DNA of 64,000 nucleotides. It comes from Cochliopodium minus. Taxonomy: Eukaryota > Discosea > Himatismenida > Cochliopodiidae. The stretch is from contig JAMYWO010000134.1 of the NCBI GenBank assembly GCA_024220525.1, positions 57,137-121,136 of the forward strand, written 5' to 3'. The notes below the pieces were generated by a model. The model had not been told where the DNA came from. It searched no databases and worked only from the letters and a program-made list of their open reading frames with translations. This document shows positions 21,941-33,771 of this stretch, in pieces; position 1 is the first letter of the stretch; each line of letters opens with the position of its first letter. The position numbers and the translations under genes were made by a program.

Positions 21941-23634
21941 ATGAAAAAGAAAGAAGCAAGATTAAGTAATATTAAATTAACTGATGAAGATGTGCTGCAA
22001 CTATCAGAAATATTAAAAAATAATAAAGTTACAGAATCAATATTTATGATCGAAATAGAACTCTCAAATGAACAATGCAAAATACTTTTCAAAGGAATTG
22101 AAAAGAACAAAAGTTTGAAAAAAATGAGTATGATTAAAACAAAAATGGGAGAGAATGTGTTAAAATTATCTGTGAAAGTTTATCCAAAAATAAATACATA
22201 GAGGAGATTGTTTTTATTAATATTGGGGAAGTGGGAGAGGGAGTGAAAAAATTCTCAGAGTTTATATCGGGGAATAAAACATTGAAGAAAGTTTATTTTG
22301 AAAAGTTTGGTTTTGATGAAGAAGGCTTTAAATATTTTTGTGAATGTATTAAAGAAAACCAGAATTTGGAATCAGTGTGCATAATAGAAAGTAAAATAGA
22401 TTTGAAAAAGATAGATTATTTTGAAAGTTTTTTGGAGAAAAATTCTTCTCTCAAAAATTTTGACATCAGGTTCAATTTAGATGAAAAATTAACAAAGGAG
22501 TATTTGAGAACGTTGAAAAAGAGTAGTTCTATTGAGATATTCGATCATTCTTTTAGAAAATGCGACGAAGAGATGATGAGAATAATTACAGAATCTCTAG
22601 AAAATAAAACAAATTTGAAACAATTAAGCCTTTCTGTAGGGAGTACCAATGAAGAAAGTATCAATAAATTTTGTGAGCCTTTCGGAAAATATCAAAATTT
22701 AGAAAGACTTGCTTTTTTTTGTTATTTAGGAGATAAAATCTCCTGTGTTGATGGATTTATGAAGTCTTTGGGGAATATAAAGTGTTTGAAATGTTTGGAT
22801 ATAAGTGCAATATTTAAGACGGAATCTTGTAGGTTATTGGGAGATTATCTCAAAGAAAACAAGACTTTAAAGATATTAAAACTTTCTTTTATCGATTTTT
22901 CCAAAGAAGAAAGTTTTAGAGATATTGTAGAAGGATTGAAACTCAACAAAATTATCACCAGTTTTGATTTTAGTTGCTGCGAGATAAACTTCAATGGAAT
23001 ACAAAAGATTTGTGAGTACATTAAATCCACAAATTCTCTAGAAGAATTAATTTTTTCAGCTAACACAATTACAGGAGAAAATTATCCTGAATTAAGTGAT
23101 ATTCTCATTGATTCCCTCAAGCAAAATAAATCATTAATTCGTTTAGATTTAAGTTCTCCTCATATATTTATTGATTTGACACCAAAATTGGAAAGTTATA
23201 TTGAAATGAACACTACTCTGGAATATTTACATTTCACTGAACAATTTGGCGAAGCTTCTCAGTTTTCTGCTATTTCCAAGTCCCTCAAAATAAACTCCTC
23301 TTTGAAATTTCTAAAATTTTCAGGATGTTTCATTGAAGACCACACAATACTTTGTTTAATTGATATTTTGAAACAGAATAAAGGTATAACTTCTCTTGAT
23401 TTGTCAATGAACTATTTTTCTTTTAACAAATATTATTTTCTCCTTTGTGATCTTTTGGAGTGTAATATTCCTTGGGATCACCAACTTCATCACTCTTTGG
23501 AATCTTCTTTCAAACTTTCTGTTTACTTCTTTGTTTTGTGTTCGAAAGTGGTGATTAAGGTTAAAATTCCCAAATTCATTTTGTTTGAGATTATCAAAAA
23601 GATTGAAAGAAAATCTTTCTTAAATCTTGACTAA
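21941..23634 (+). CDS. LRR protein, paralogue of the next gene, interrupted by a one-base frameshift
   Basis: The first frame runs from ATG 21941 to a TAG at 22201, the second from upstream of 22231 to 23634. The ribonuclease-inhibitor-type LRR pattern continues without a break if the reader shifts frame in the A-run near 22164. After GENVLK the other frame reads IICESLSKNKYIEEIVFIN, and continues into the second frame. No intron fits such a short distance. About 15 repeats of roughly 28 residues follow. The C-terminus (VKIPKFILFEIIKKI) is shared with the gene at 24082. A single missing A would explain it, so either a sequencing or assembly homopolymer error or a young pseudogene. LRR proteins of this kind mediate protein-protein contacts. 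Confidence 0.78.
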
Positions 23635-24081
23635 TAAATTTATGTATTTTTAAAAGTTTTTTCATTTATTCAATTTTTCAATTATTTCTTCGGGATTTAA
23701 TCTTCATTCAAGTCATTGGAAAAAGATAATCTTTGATTGTCTTTAACAAATTTATAATATCTACCAATATTACTTTTTCTTTTACTTTTGTTGCTATTTT
23801 TTTGAAATTCTTTTGTGGTGAATAGATAGTTTAAAATTGATTGGGATTTAAACATAATATTTTTCAAATTGAGGGAAAAATTTTGAGTGTTTGTTTTTTT
23901 TTAGATATACTGTTCAATTTTAATTATAAAGTAATAAGGTTATGAAGCAGTTTTCCAATCTTTTCTTTCTAAAAAAGAAAGGAGGTTTTTTTTTTCATTG
24001 AGTATCAAAACAATTTAAATATAATATTCATAAAAAAAAATAAAAAATAAAGAGAACCATATCCTTTATAAAAAAAGATTG

Positions 24082-26103
24082 ATGATAAATGAATTTCTCG
24101 ATTTTGAAGTAAAATATATTAGTTCAAAAATTTATTTTTCCCCTTATCTAACCAATAACTCCTTTCGAAATAAAAAGACGGATAAAGGAGAATATGTGTT
24201 TAATGAAGGAGAAATAAATGTGGAAAAAATGAAGGCAATATGCGATTCAATGGCAAACAATAAAAAATGTTATCATTTGAATCTTGGCAACAATAGAATA
24301 AATGAGGAGGTGATGAAATATCTGGCCCAATATCTATCAAAAGACAAAAAATTGAAGACATTGGATCTACAACAGTGTAATATAAGCAGGAATGAAATGA
24401 AATGGCTTGCAAATGGCCTAGAAAGGAATGATTCATTGACAGATCTCAATTTAAAGTCGAATAGATTGGATAGAGAACAAATAAAGGTGATCTTTGAAAG
24501 CCTAATGAAAAATAGGGGATTGAAAACTATAGATATGTCATCAAACAACATAGATGCAAAGGGGATAGAATATCTAATCTCCTCGTTGAAGAAAAACGAG
24601 ACAATAACATCAATAAACCTAAATTTTAATAATTTAGGCGAAATATCCATCAAACATATCTCAGAATACCTCAAATCAAACAAGAAGATGAGATCATTGG
24701 GGCTGGGAGAAAATAAAATCGACAAGAAATCGATGAAGATGCTGGCAGAGGCTATGATTGAGAATGAAGTGCTCATCAACCTGGATCTAAACTGTAATCA
24801 CTTTGAGAGCGAAGGATTGCAACATATCTCCAATATTCTAAAGAAAAACAAGACACTTCTTTCTCTCAATCTTTCTTTGAACGATATCAAACAAGATGGG
24901 ATGAGATTCCTAGCTGATGCTCTCAAAGTAAACGATACCTTGGAATACCTTAACCTGAGCTTCAACCGATTGGACGGCCTCAGCTTGAAACACTTGTCGG
25001 AGGGATTACAAAAGAACAAGGGGATAAAGACTCTGCTACTCTTCAGGAACAACATACAGGAGGAAGCCATCCAACACATCTCTAGCTTTTTAAGTGTGAA
25101 TCAGACTTTGACCAGCCTTAATCTTTCTTCAAACCTTCTCAATTCCAATTCGATCAAACATCTTTCTGAATCCCTCAAAATAAACAAAACCATCTCCACC
25201 CTTAACCTTTCCAGCAACCATTTCAACATCGATGCTATCAAGTCTTTTTCTGATGCTCTCAAGGTGAACAAAACTTTGACTCACATCGATTTGAAGGACA
25301 ACAAAATCACTTCAGATGCTCTCATCTCTTTCTCTCAAATATTTGAGTACAACCATTCCATTTCTCATTTGGATTTGAGTGAGAACAACTTTTCTTCTCG
25401 TGCCATCTTCTCTTTGTCTTATGCTCTCAAAACAAACAAGTCCTTAACTTTTCTCAACCTCAGCGAGAACAATCTCAAAAAGAGAAGCATCACGCACCTG
25501 GCTGATTTGCTCACCATCAACACTCATCTCAAAAACCTCATCCTCAGCTCCAACCAGATAGGGAGAGAAACGAAATCCTTCTCCGAATCCCTCAAGAAAA
25601 ACAAATCCCTCACCTTCTTGGATCTCAGCTACAACCAAATCAGCTCTGAAGACGTCAAACATCTCGCCGAGTCTCTCGAACACAACCACTCCCTCACTTC
25701 TGTCGATCTCACCCTCAATCAAATCGACGACGAAGGTGTCGAATGTTTGACCGAATCCCTCCAAAAGAACAATCATCTCACTTTTTTGCACATCAACACC
25801 ACTTCTCAGTTGCTCGAAAAAGTCAACTTCTTGTGTTCTACTAATTTGGCTTGGAGCCCTCACAACCATTTGATGTTACCCTTTGTTTTTCGCGTTTCTG
25901 TCGAGGCTTTTGTTCTTTGTTTGAAGAGATTTCAATTCTACACTAATATCAGAATCCCCAAGTTTGTTTTGTTTGAGATCATCAAGTTTATCAACAGGAA
26001 GGACTTTTTCTTTCTTCATTTCAAACAATTTTATCCCAACTCTTCTTCTGATAACAACAGTGTTTATCTTCCCGTTTCCAGAAAAAGAAAATCTATGGAT
26101 TAA
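24082..26103 (+). CDS. Long ribonuclease-inhibitor-type LRR protein
   Basis: Single exon, 673 aa from ATG 24082. After about 75 residues there are some eighteen 28-residue repeats of the form L-x-x-L-D-L-S-x-N-x-I ... E-S-L-K-x-N-K-T (for example FLDLSYNQISSEDVKHLAES), the NLR/RI-type LRR. One repeat near 25550-25600 is shortened (QIGRETKSFSESL). After the repeats comes a C-terminal module with PFVFRVSVEAFVLCLKRF and IPKFVLFEIIKFI. Its W/H, hydrophobic helix and lP-x-x-lf-x-I pattern resembles short F-box or SOCS-like tails found after ANK and LRR arrays in protists; substrate recruitment to ubiquitin ligases is only a hypothesis. A basic tail (SRKRKSMD) ends the protein. The 3' half is clearly richer in G+C than the 5' half. 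Confidence 0.88.
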   Translation: MINEFLDFEVKYISSKIYFSPYLTNNSFRNKKTDKGEYVFNEGEINVEKMKAICDSMANNKKCYHLNLGNNRINEEVMKYLAQYLSKDKKLKTLDLQQCNISRNEMKWLANGLERNDSLTDLNLKSNRLDREQIKVIFESLMKNRGLKTIDMSSNNIDAKGIEYLISSLKKNETITSINLNFNNLGEISIKHISEYLKSNKKMRSLGLGENKIDKKSMKMLAEAMIENEVLINLDLNCNHFESEGLQHISNILKKNKTLLSLNLSLNDIKQDGMRFLADALKVNDTLEYLNLSFNRLDGLSLKHLSEGLQKNKGIKTLLLFRNNIQEEAIQHISSFLSVNQTLTSLNLSSNLLNSNSIKHLSESLKINKTISTLNLSSNHFNIDAIKSFSDALKVNKTLTHIDLKDNKITSDALISFSQIFEYNHSISHLDLSENNFSSRAIFSLSYALKTNKSLTFLNLSENNLKKRSITHLADLLTINTHLKNLILSSNQIGRETKSFSESLKKNKSLTFLDLSYNQISSEDVKHLAESLEHNHSLTSVDLTLNQIDDEGVECLTESLQKNNHLTFLHINTTSQLLEKVNFLCSTNLAWSPHNHLMLPFVFRVSVEAFVLCLKRFQFYTNIRIPKFVLFEIIKFINRKDFFFLHFKQFYPNSSSDNNSVYLPVSRKRKSMD

Positions 26104-26283
26104 TCTAATCCTCATTTGTAATATAAGCGTTTTAGATAAAAAAAATTTTTGATTTTTAATTTTTTTTTTTTTTTTATATTTTCTTTAATTTATTTATTCA
26201 TTTTCCTCAAAAAAAAATAAAAACTCTGAAAAAATTCTTTGGTTTTTTTTTTTCAAATAAAGACATAATTAGGTGAAGTGCAT

Positions 26284-27294
26284 TCAAACGCTATCTGTGA
26301 GGGATCTTTTACATTGATTGCAGAAGCTTCTCTTGTCTTTTTTTGCTCTGACGTAAGATTTGTTCACATTGAGATTTTCTTGATTTAGGTTTATTTGATA
26401 ATTATTCATATCAACTCCTAATTTCTCTTTATCAAGATTATATCTCAAAGCATTGGAATTTGCCGAAATGAATTCAGATAAATTAGGATAGATCTTTTCA
26501 GAATTCTTCAATCTTAGTCCCTTTTTAAAGCAGCTGATGAGAAATTGTTTGATCTGGCTCTTATCGTTCTTGAAGGAGATGGCGAAGCAATTGGAATGTG
26601 ATTTGGAGAATCTCAGCAAAAAAGTTCCACTCTTGGAATTCTTGAGTTTGGGATTAGCTTTTATTGAAGAGATGGAAAAGATGTAGATCTTCTTTTGAAT
26701 GAGTGATTCAATGTTTTCCACAAACTTTCTGAAACCACCAAAATAGTTAAGAAATTTGTAAAGCTTGTAGACACTAACAAGTCCATCTCTGTTGAAATCG
26801 ATGTAGTAACTCATCACATCTATTGTTTTGGGGTTGATTTTTCCATAGTCTCTTTGATAGACATCGAAAAAGTGGATCTTATCGATAAACTTGCTATCTC
26901 CAAAACATCTGTTCCAAAACTCCAATGCTTCGTGATGTTCCTCGTCAAAACAAGAAATGAGATACTCATGTTTCTGGTACTCCTTTTCCAAGACATCCTT
27001 TTGTTGTTTGAGCAAGAAATCACATTCGAAAAGATTAATTTTGTCTTGCGAGATCCAGTGTTTGAACTTTTGTTCATTGGAGATGAAAATCTGGTTGATC
27101 TTCTCTAGATTCTCTTTCATGTTCCTCACAAGAATAGAAAAATGTTCATCCTCTGGAATTTTGTCGTAGAAATCCAGCATCATCGTTCTTGTGTCGAAGA
27201 TGGTGCTTTCTATCTCTACTATTTCTTCCCTTAGTTGGAATGCGTAACTGTACAATGTAGTTAACAAGTTGTAACATGCTGTTAAATCTTTCAT
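26284..27294 (-). CDS. EF-hand/SH2 protein resembling the Cbl TKB module, without RING
   Basis: Single exon, 336 aa, ATG 27294. Residues about 1-130 are helical with coiled character, matching a four-helix bundle. Next comes a block with FWNRCFG and DFNRDGLVSVYKLYKFL, one EF-hand-like loop with Asp at 1, Asn at 3, Asp at 5 and Gly at 6. After that is an SH2-like domain with SGTFLLRFSKSHSNCFAISF, whose FLLRFS holds the phosphotyrosine-binding Arg. This helix-bundle/EF/SH2 order, and the FW..FG before the EF-hand, is the layout of the Cbl tyrosine-kinase-binding domain. No RING follows; the C-terminus only has one CNQC pair. I infer a phosphotyrosine-reading adaptor. Confidence 0.8.
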   Translation of the reverse strand: MKDLTACYNLLTTLYSYAFQLREEIVEIESTIFDTRTMMLDFYDKIPEDEHFSILVRNMKENLEKINQIFISNEQKFKHWISQDKINLFECDFLLKQQKDVLEKEYQKHEYLISCFDEEHHEALEFWNRCFGDSKFIDKIHFFDVYQRDYGKINPKTIDVMSYYIDFNRDGLVSVYKLYKFLNYFGGFRKFVENIESLIQKKIYIFSISSIKANPKLKNSKSGTFLLRFSKSHSNCFAISFKNDKSQIKQFLISCFKKGLRLKNSEKIYPNLSEFISANSNALRYNLDKEKLGVDMNNYQINLNQENLNVNKSYVRAKKDKRSFCNQCKRSLTDSV

Positions 27295-27890
27295 TTTTTT
27301 TTTAAATTTTATTTTGTGATTTGATTTTTTTTATTTTTTTTTTATAATTTTATTTGATCATTTTCTTTATAATTTTGCTTGTGAAGCAGTTCAATTATTT
27401 TATTTTTAGTTGAATTCCATAATTGGTACCTAATTTAAATATAATTGTTTAGAATTTTTTTAAAAATTGCTATCTTTTTTCACACTTTTTGAGGAATTAA
27501 ATCAACTAAAATAAATAATTTAAGATCTTTTTGAGGAAATTTACTTTAAATTAACAAATAGGAAGATTATTTCCTTCACAAATCCAAAATCAAAAAGAGA
27601 AAGATTCTCAAAATTTTTGAAATTCGTCCCATTTCTAAACATTTCACAATTAATTGATATAAGATTTAAAAAAAGAAATAAAAGTACTAATATAAAACGA
27701 AACAAAGAGTCGAAAGTTTTTTTTATTGGTTAAAATTGTTAATCATGAATGAAAAAAAATTGTTACCCAAATGTTACATTGAGATGTTTTAAAAATAAGA
27801 AGGAGAAATAAAAAAAAAGAATAAGAAAATTCAAGAAGAATAATAAAAAATTAGAATTTATTTTTTAGTATTATTTGTTTGTTTGTTTCC
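27295..27890. other. Intergenic spacer
   Basis: AT-rich region between two minus-strand genes: upstream of the SH2 gene and downstream of the IBTK-like gene. No exon was supported. Confidence 0.55.
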
Positions 27891-30800
27891 TTTAATAGTT
27901 CGAAGTTTTACCAAAATAAAATTCATTTTCTTCTACGTTAGAACCAAATACTGATCTTAGATGTTTTTCGTACTCTTCTAGTTCTTGAATCTCCTAAAAA
28001 TTAAAAAAAATTATAAAAAAGATAAATTATATAAAAATTAAAAATAAAAAAAAAATTATAAAGAAATAAATTGAAATTGAAAATTTGAAAATTTGAAAAT
28101 TATTTACTTTTAAAGATTTCTTTTTTGGAGGTTTTTTAGATTGAATTTTTTTTTCATGTTTCTGGATTTTGGAGATACTGACGACATCTTTTTTGGGAGG
28201 AGACTGCACCTTGGACCAAGGAGTAGGTTTAGAGGGGCTAGGTATAGAAGAAGATCCTTTATTAGAACCAGGAGAAATAGAGTTGTCATTAGGAGAAACA
28301 GAGTTAATTGCATTATTGTTTTTAATATGAGTATTGTTAGAGTTATTGTTAGAGTTGTTATTTGAGAAATTAGGAACTATTTTTTGAGGAGAACTTTTTT
28401 TAAATTTATTTTTGTTTTTAGTTAAGTAATTTATCGTAACATTACTTGTGAAATCGTCAATATTACTATTATTATTAAAATTGTTATTATTATTAACATT
28501 GTTGTTGTTTTTGTTGGTGTAGGTGGAGTTGGATTGAGGTTTTTTGATAGTGATAATTTTTTGCTTCTTTTGAATTTCTAGAAAAGAGGGTTGAGGAAGG
28601 GAAGAAGTGGAAGAGGGAGAGGGAGAAGGAACGTTCCATATTTTTTTGGTGTCTTCTGTCTTTATATTGTTAGCTGGAGGAGGAATATCCACAGATTTGT
28701 CTTTAACAGGAGAAACAGAATCAATATTGTCTTCTTTGCTGAAAAGAAGGGGAGTGACATTTTTGTCAATAGGAGAAAAAGAAAGGGACAAAGAAGTTTT
28801 TTGGGGAGTTTTGTTGGAAGGAGACTTTGAAATGGGTGAAATGGTAATGGGAGAAGAAGAGACAGTAATGTTTGGAACTATTGATTCAGTGGAAGAAGGA
28901 GAAGAAGAGATGGTGGTGATTCCTTTTCCAGAGGGAGAAGAAGAGAAATTGTTATTCGTACTTTTGTTTCCTTTCAAAGGAGAAACGTTTTGATGTTTAT
29001 TATTGATGATGTTTTTGTTGGGAGAAACATTCTCATTTTTGTTAGTTTTGATTGGAGATTTCTCAACATTCAAAGTAACAATACTGTTTAGATTATTGTT
29101 AATTGTACTATTCATTTGATTTTGGGTAGATTTATTTAGTTTGGGATCCGTGTTTCTTGTGGAGATGTACTTTGGTATTTCAGTGTTCAACTTTTGATTA
29201 AGAAACCAATCTTCCAACTCAAATGGATCCGCATGAGAAATGTTGATCAATGCATCTACTATGGATGGTTTCATTTCCAACTTTGACAATTCTTCGCTGG
29301 TGAGTTTTGTGTTTCTCTTTTGGAGTTCTTCCAAGATAAGTACTTCATAAAACTTGCTTTTCAACTTTTTACCTTTGGAAAAAACGAAATAAAAAATAAA
29401 TAAATCAAAAATTATTAAAAAAATAATAAAAAAATAAAAATAATTAAAAATAACATTACCCTTTGGAAGTACTTCAGTACTCATATTTGTAATATTTGAA
29501 GAAAAATTAGAGAAAATGGGGAAATGGTTGTTATTATTGATTCCTTTGTGCTTTTTCTTGATGTAATCATTAATCAAAGAGAAAATGAAAGAATCTAACT
29601 GATTAAAGGTATACAAAGGCATGATGAGATCCAAGTTCTTGTAAATGAATCTCAAACAATTCTTTTGAAGAAACAAAGAACGTGAATAATGAGAAACTTC
29701 CAAACACTTGACCACAGAACGATAATCCATATTTTTTATGATAAAGTTTTCACAAAGTAATTTAAGTCCTAAATTATTAAAAATAAAAATAATAATTATT
29801 AATTATTAATAATTATTAATTATTAATAATTAATTTTAAATTTTATAATTTTTATTTGTTTTTAATTTTATTTTCAATTTTTTTATTTTTATTTTTTTTT
29901 ATTTTTTATTTTTATTTTAAAATTTTTCATTTTCTTTTATTTCAATTTTAATTTTAAATTTTAATTTTAAATTTTTACCAGGTAGCATTAGTTGATCAGA
30001 AAGAAATATAAGTTGGGCAGAGAAGTTCAGATCGAATTTGTCTGTCCCGTATTGGTTGGGGTCAAAGGAATAGGTGTAGAGATATCTCACAATGTGGAAT
30101 AAAATGAGTGGTTCCACATAATTGAGATCTATCTTTGAATTTTCTGCCTCTTTCATTCCACTATTCAGTGTTACTTTGAAAAAAGGACAACGGGCTACAA
30201 TAAAATAAAAAATAAATAATAAATAATAGAAAATAAAATAGATAAAAACATAAAAAATATATATAAATAAAAAAATAAAAAATATATAAATAAAAAAATA
30301 AAAAGTGAAATAAAAAAATAAAAAAATAAAAAAATAGAAAATAAAAAATAAAAAATGGATAAAAAAAAATTTACAAAAGATCAGTTTGTGAACTTTTATA
30401 GAATACTTTGGATCTTGACTAGTAATTTCTAAATCAGTGTAGGGCATATGAACACCAATGTTGTTCTCACTTTTTCTAAAGTAAGACTCGTTCTTCTTGG
30501 TTTTCTTATCTACTACACAATTATCGTGAAAAAGAAAGGAAGTGGACTCTGAAAGAACAGAAGGCTCGTAGTAACAGAAATCATTGAAACTCTTGTGTGT
30601 CTCATAATTTTTCTGTCTAGATTGCATCCCCTTTGATCTTTCTTTCAAAAGATTTTCAGCACCAAATTTGTTAGCAAGATTAAACTAAGGGAAAAAAATA
30701 TTAACAAACACAATAAGTATAATAAATAAAAATAAATAAATAAATAATTTATAAAAAAAAAATTTACAATTTCACTTTTTTCAATGGGGGTCAAAAAAGA

Positions 30801-32952
30801 TAAGTCGATGGAGTTTCCATAAAACAAAAGGAGGAAAGATTTGAAAGCATCATACGAAACTTCAAAGTCTACTAAAACGTTTTTCAGTCCATTAGAAGAT
30901 TTCTCCGAATTTTCCTCTACATACTTGAGAAAAAGAGGGTAAGGAGAGAGAAACAAGTGATGTGAATAAAGAAATTTTTCTCCTATCTTGAAAGAAATGG
31001 TGTTGAAAAGAGGACTTTCAATAGAAGAGTTTAAAGAGGAGTTTTCTTTTTCGTACACTTGAGAGGTAGTGACTGTTCTCTTCTTTGGGAGTCTGGAAGA
31101 AGTAAGTACCATATAGTGTGATTTGCTTGAACAAATTTTGAGAGGAACTTGCTCCAAAGCGGTTAGAAATTTAGAAGAAGAGTTTCCTTTCATGTCCAGA
31201 GTGACTTGAAATATTTCTCCGCACAAAGAAACGAAATGAGCAACCTTTTCGAAAACGGAACATTTCACAATGTTGTAGTTGTTCATCTCAGATACCCACT
31301 TCATATTCAACTTTTTCTTTGGATCAATGTCGTTTAATTTAAAAAGAACGCATGCCTTTCCACACTCTGTGATAAATATCATGAAATTGCTACTTCCATA
31401 AGCCTGTGCAAATTGGAATTGATTTTGATCATTATTTTGAGAAGGAAATGTCTTGGAAGCAGAAGAAACGATCTGAGAAGAGACTAACTTATTGGCAGTG
31501 GTCTTTGAGAAACCAAATATAGCGATGTTGGTAAAATATTTCCCTTTTTGTTTGCTAAAAATGGCAGTATACTCATCTTGTGCAATGATGTGGCTTATTT
31601 TCAGTTTAGATGCATAAATTACAAGACGAGGCTCAGATTCATCCGTGAAAGACTCGTGACCCAATTGACCTTGTTTCCCTCTTCCGAAAGTGTAGAGAGA
31701 TTTCTCCGCAATAACCACAGAATGGAAATTTGAAAGGAATATCTTGGTAACCACTTTGTTTTCCAACTGTCCTTTGACTCTTCTAGGTTGAGTGATGTAA
31801 GGCAAATTCGTGTCATATCCCAAAGCACCTGATTCACCACCTATTAAAATAATATTAGAATATTTTGTTGTATTTTTTAAAATTAATTGATTTTTAGGTT
31901 ATAAAATATTGATGAAAATTAAAATGTCATAATAAAAAAATTTTACATGTGTAAAGATATCCTCTTTGGTTAATGAAAGCAGTCATCTTATTTGATACAG
32001 TAACAAAAGTAATACTTTCATAACCACTAACCTCTTGGAATGATCTGAAGACATTGTTGTTGGAGCACAAAACACCTTTCTCTCCTTTCCCACATACAAA
32101 AAGCTTGTTATCAGAGATTACTGCAGAATGGTATTGGGATGTGGAAATGACTGATACGTTCTTTCCCAATCCATGTATGCCCAATGGTTGTGAAATGTTT
32201 TCACTGTTTTCGAACCCAAGCTGCCAATTCGAGTTGAACCCACAAGATAATGCTGATTTAAAAAAAAGTTGATTAAGGAATTTTAATTATCTAGAAATTA
32301 TTTTTTTTGTATTAATGATTTTTTTTTTTCATTCTATTTATGAATGATTTTATTTATGAATCTGAAAAATATATTTCACCTTTAAATTTGTAATTGGTGT
32401 TTTTAATCATATTATTATCCTCAGAATTCTTTATTTCTCTTTCCCTCACTTCACAAAAGTAATCAAGAGAACATCTATTCTCATTATCTTTCTCATACAG
32501 ATCGGATCGGTAATCAATCAACAATACGATCAATTCCAAATCGATGGGATAGCTATTTTCACATGCATAATGCAATGGTATCTTGCCAGATGAATCTTTA
32601 TTATTTGCATTCGCTCCATGTCTCAATAAAAATTCTGCACATGTTCTATTTTTCTTGAAACTTTTGGAATGTATTATATAATGTTCTTTATAAATTAAAT
32701 TTAGGTTTAAAAAAAATTAACATGATCGCAATAAGAAAATATTTTTACAATTTTTTTTTCACTGCAAAAAATGATTGGATTATATTTTTTAAACCTTGCA
32801 ATGTGCAATGGTGTCAATCCTCCCAATGATTTCTTATTCACCAATTTTATGAAAGAATCATTTCCATAAATTTTAAAATGTTTTTTCATCGCTTCCAAAT
32901 TGCCATTATAGCAACATTCATGTATGTTGAAATTTCTTTCTATTGTCTCCAT
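27891..32952 (-). CDS. IBTK: IBTK-type protein: ankyrin, RCC1, two BTB domains, Ser/Pro-rich tail
   Basis: One multi-exon gene from ATG 32952 to TAA 27891. Ankyrin repeats come first: GGLTPLHIAR spliced to TCAEFLLRHGANANNKD, then GKIPLHYACE. An RCC1-type propeller follows, with GFNSNWQLGFE, KLFVCGKGEKGVL, SLYTFGRGKQGQLGHESF and related repeats. BTB1 (FKIGEKFLYSHHLFLSPYP ... VLVDFEVSYDAFKSFLLLFY) and BTB2 (YSIKVHKLIFC ... CPFFKVTLNSGM ... ILFHIVRYLYTYSFD) lead into a BACK-like helix region (LLCENFIIKNMDYRSVVKCL). The long Ser/Pro/Asn-rich tail contains IWNVPSPSP, PSFLEIQKKQ and PWSKVQSPPKK motifs, then a last exon ending EENEFYFGKTSNY. This domain order is that of animal IBTK, a cullin-3 substrate adaptor. 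The same role here is inferred. The linker between BTB1 and BTB2 is short compared with animals. Confidence 0.9.
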
Positions 32953-33771
32953 TTTTAAAATTTTTTTGTTTGTGATAATTTGATTTTAAAAAGGGAAATG
33001 TATTATATTTAATTAATGTTGTATAAATAAGTTTGTTGTTAGATAATCAGTTGTGTTTTTTATTATAATGAGCAGGTCCAGTTTTGTGAAATTATTGTGA
33101 CAACATTCTATTTTTTTTATATTTTCGTATTTATTTCTTATTTTCAAAAGTTTCCAAGTTTTTCTAATAAGTTAAACTCATTAATATCATAATAAGAATC
33201 AATTATCATCTTTTGGTGAACTTATGAAGAAAAATCTTGAAAAAAATTTTGTTCAGAGCAAGAAACTAAAGTTTGTTATTGTTCAAAAAGTTTATTTCTG
33301 TTATTTTTTGACCATAACTGATAGTTTATTTGTTTTTTCTCCTATTTCTTTCTGTTTTTCTGTTGAGAATGGAAATAATTTTTTCATTTTAAGATAAAAT
33401 GAAAAAGATATTTTCTTTGTCAATTAATTCTTTTTAAATGAAAGTCTCCTATTTTGTCATTGTTAATTCGGAAAAGAGTACTTGCAGAATTTGAATTCTT
33501 TGTATTTACTTTTTTACCCAATTTGAAGTAATTTAAATTTTAATTATTCTTGTCTGAATTGGGGTCAAGCTTTGTTATCTTAGTTGAAAAGATAAAATCT
33601 TCCCTTTCTATTTATTTGACATTTAATTTGAAAGTCACGATGGGAAAAAAAAACAAAACATGTAGTATTTGTTTAAATTTATTTAATTAAAAAAACAAAG
33701 ATTGTAAAAGTTAGTACAAAATATAATAAAAAAAGAATGGTAATCAAGCCAAAGTAAAAATCTCCTATGTC
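32953..33771. other. Intergenic spacer, no gene seen
   Basis: About 800 bp between the 5' end of the IBTK-like gene and the 3' end of the next minus-strand gene. AT-rich, with stops in all frames, and no splice-supported exons. The promoter of the IBTK-like gene should be near 32960-33200. Confidence 0.6.

Noticed and set aside
28591-28993. Gly/Arg- and Gly/Glu-rich plus-strand frames opposite the IBTK tail
   Set aside because: They mirror the Ser/Pro-rich low-complexity tail on the minus strand.
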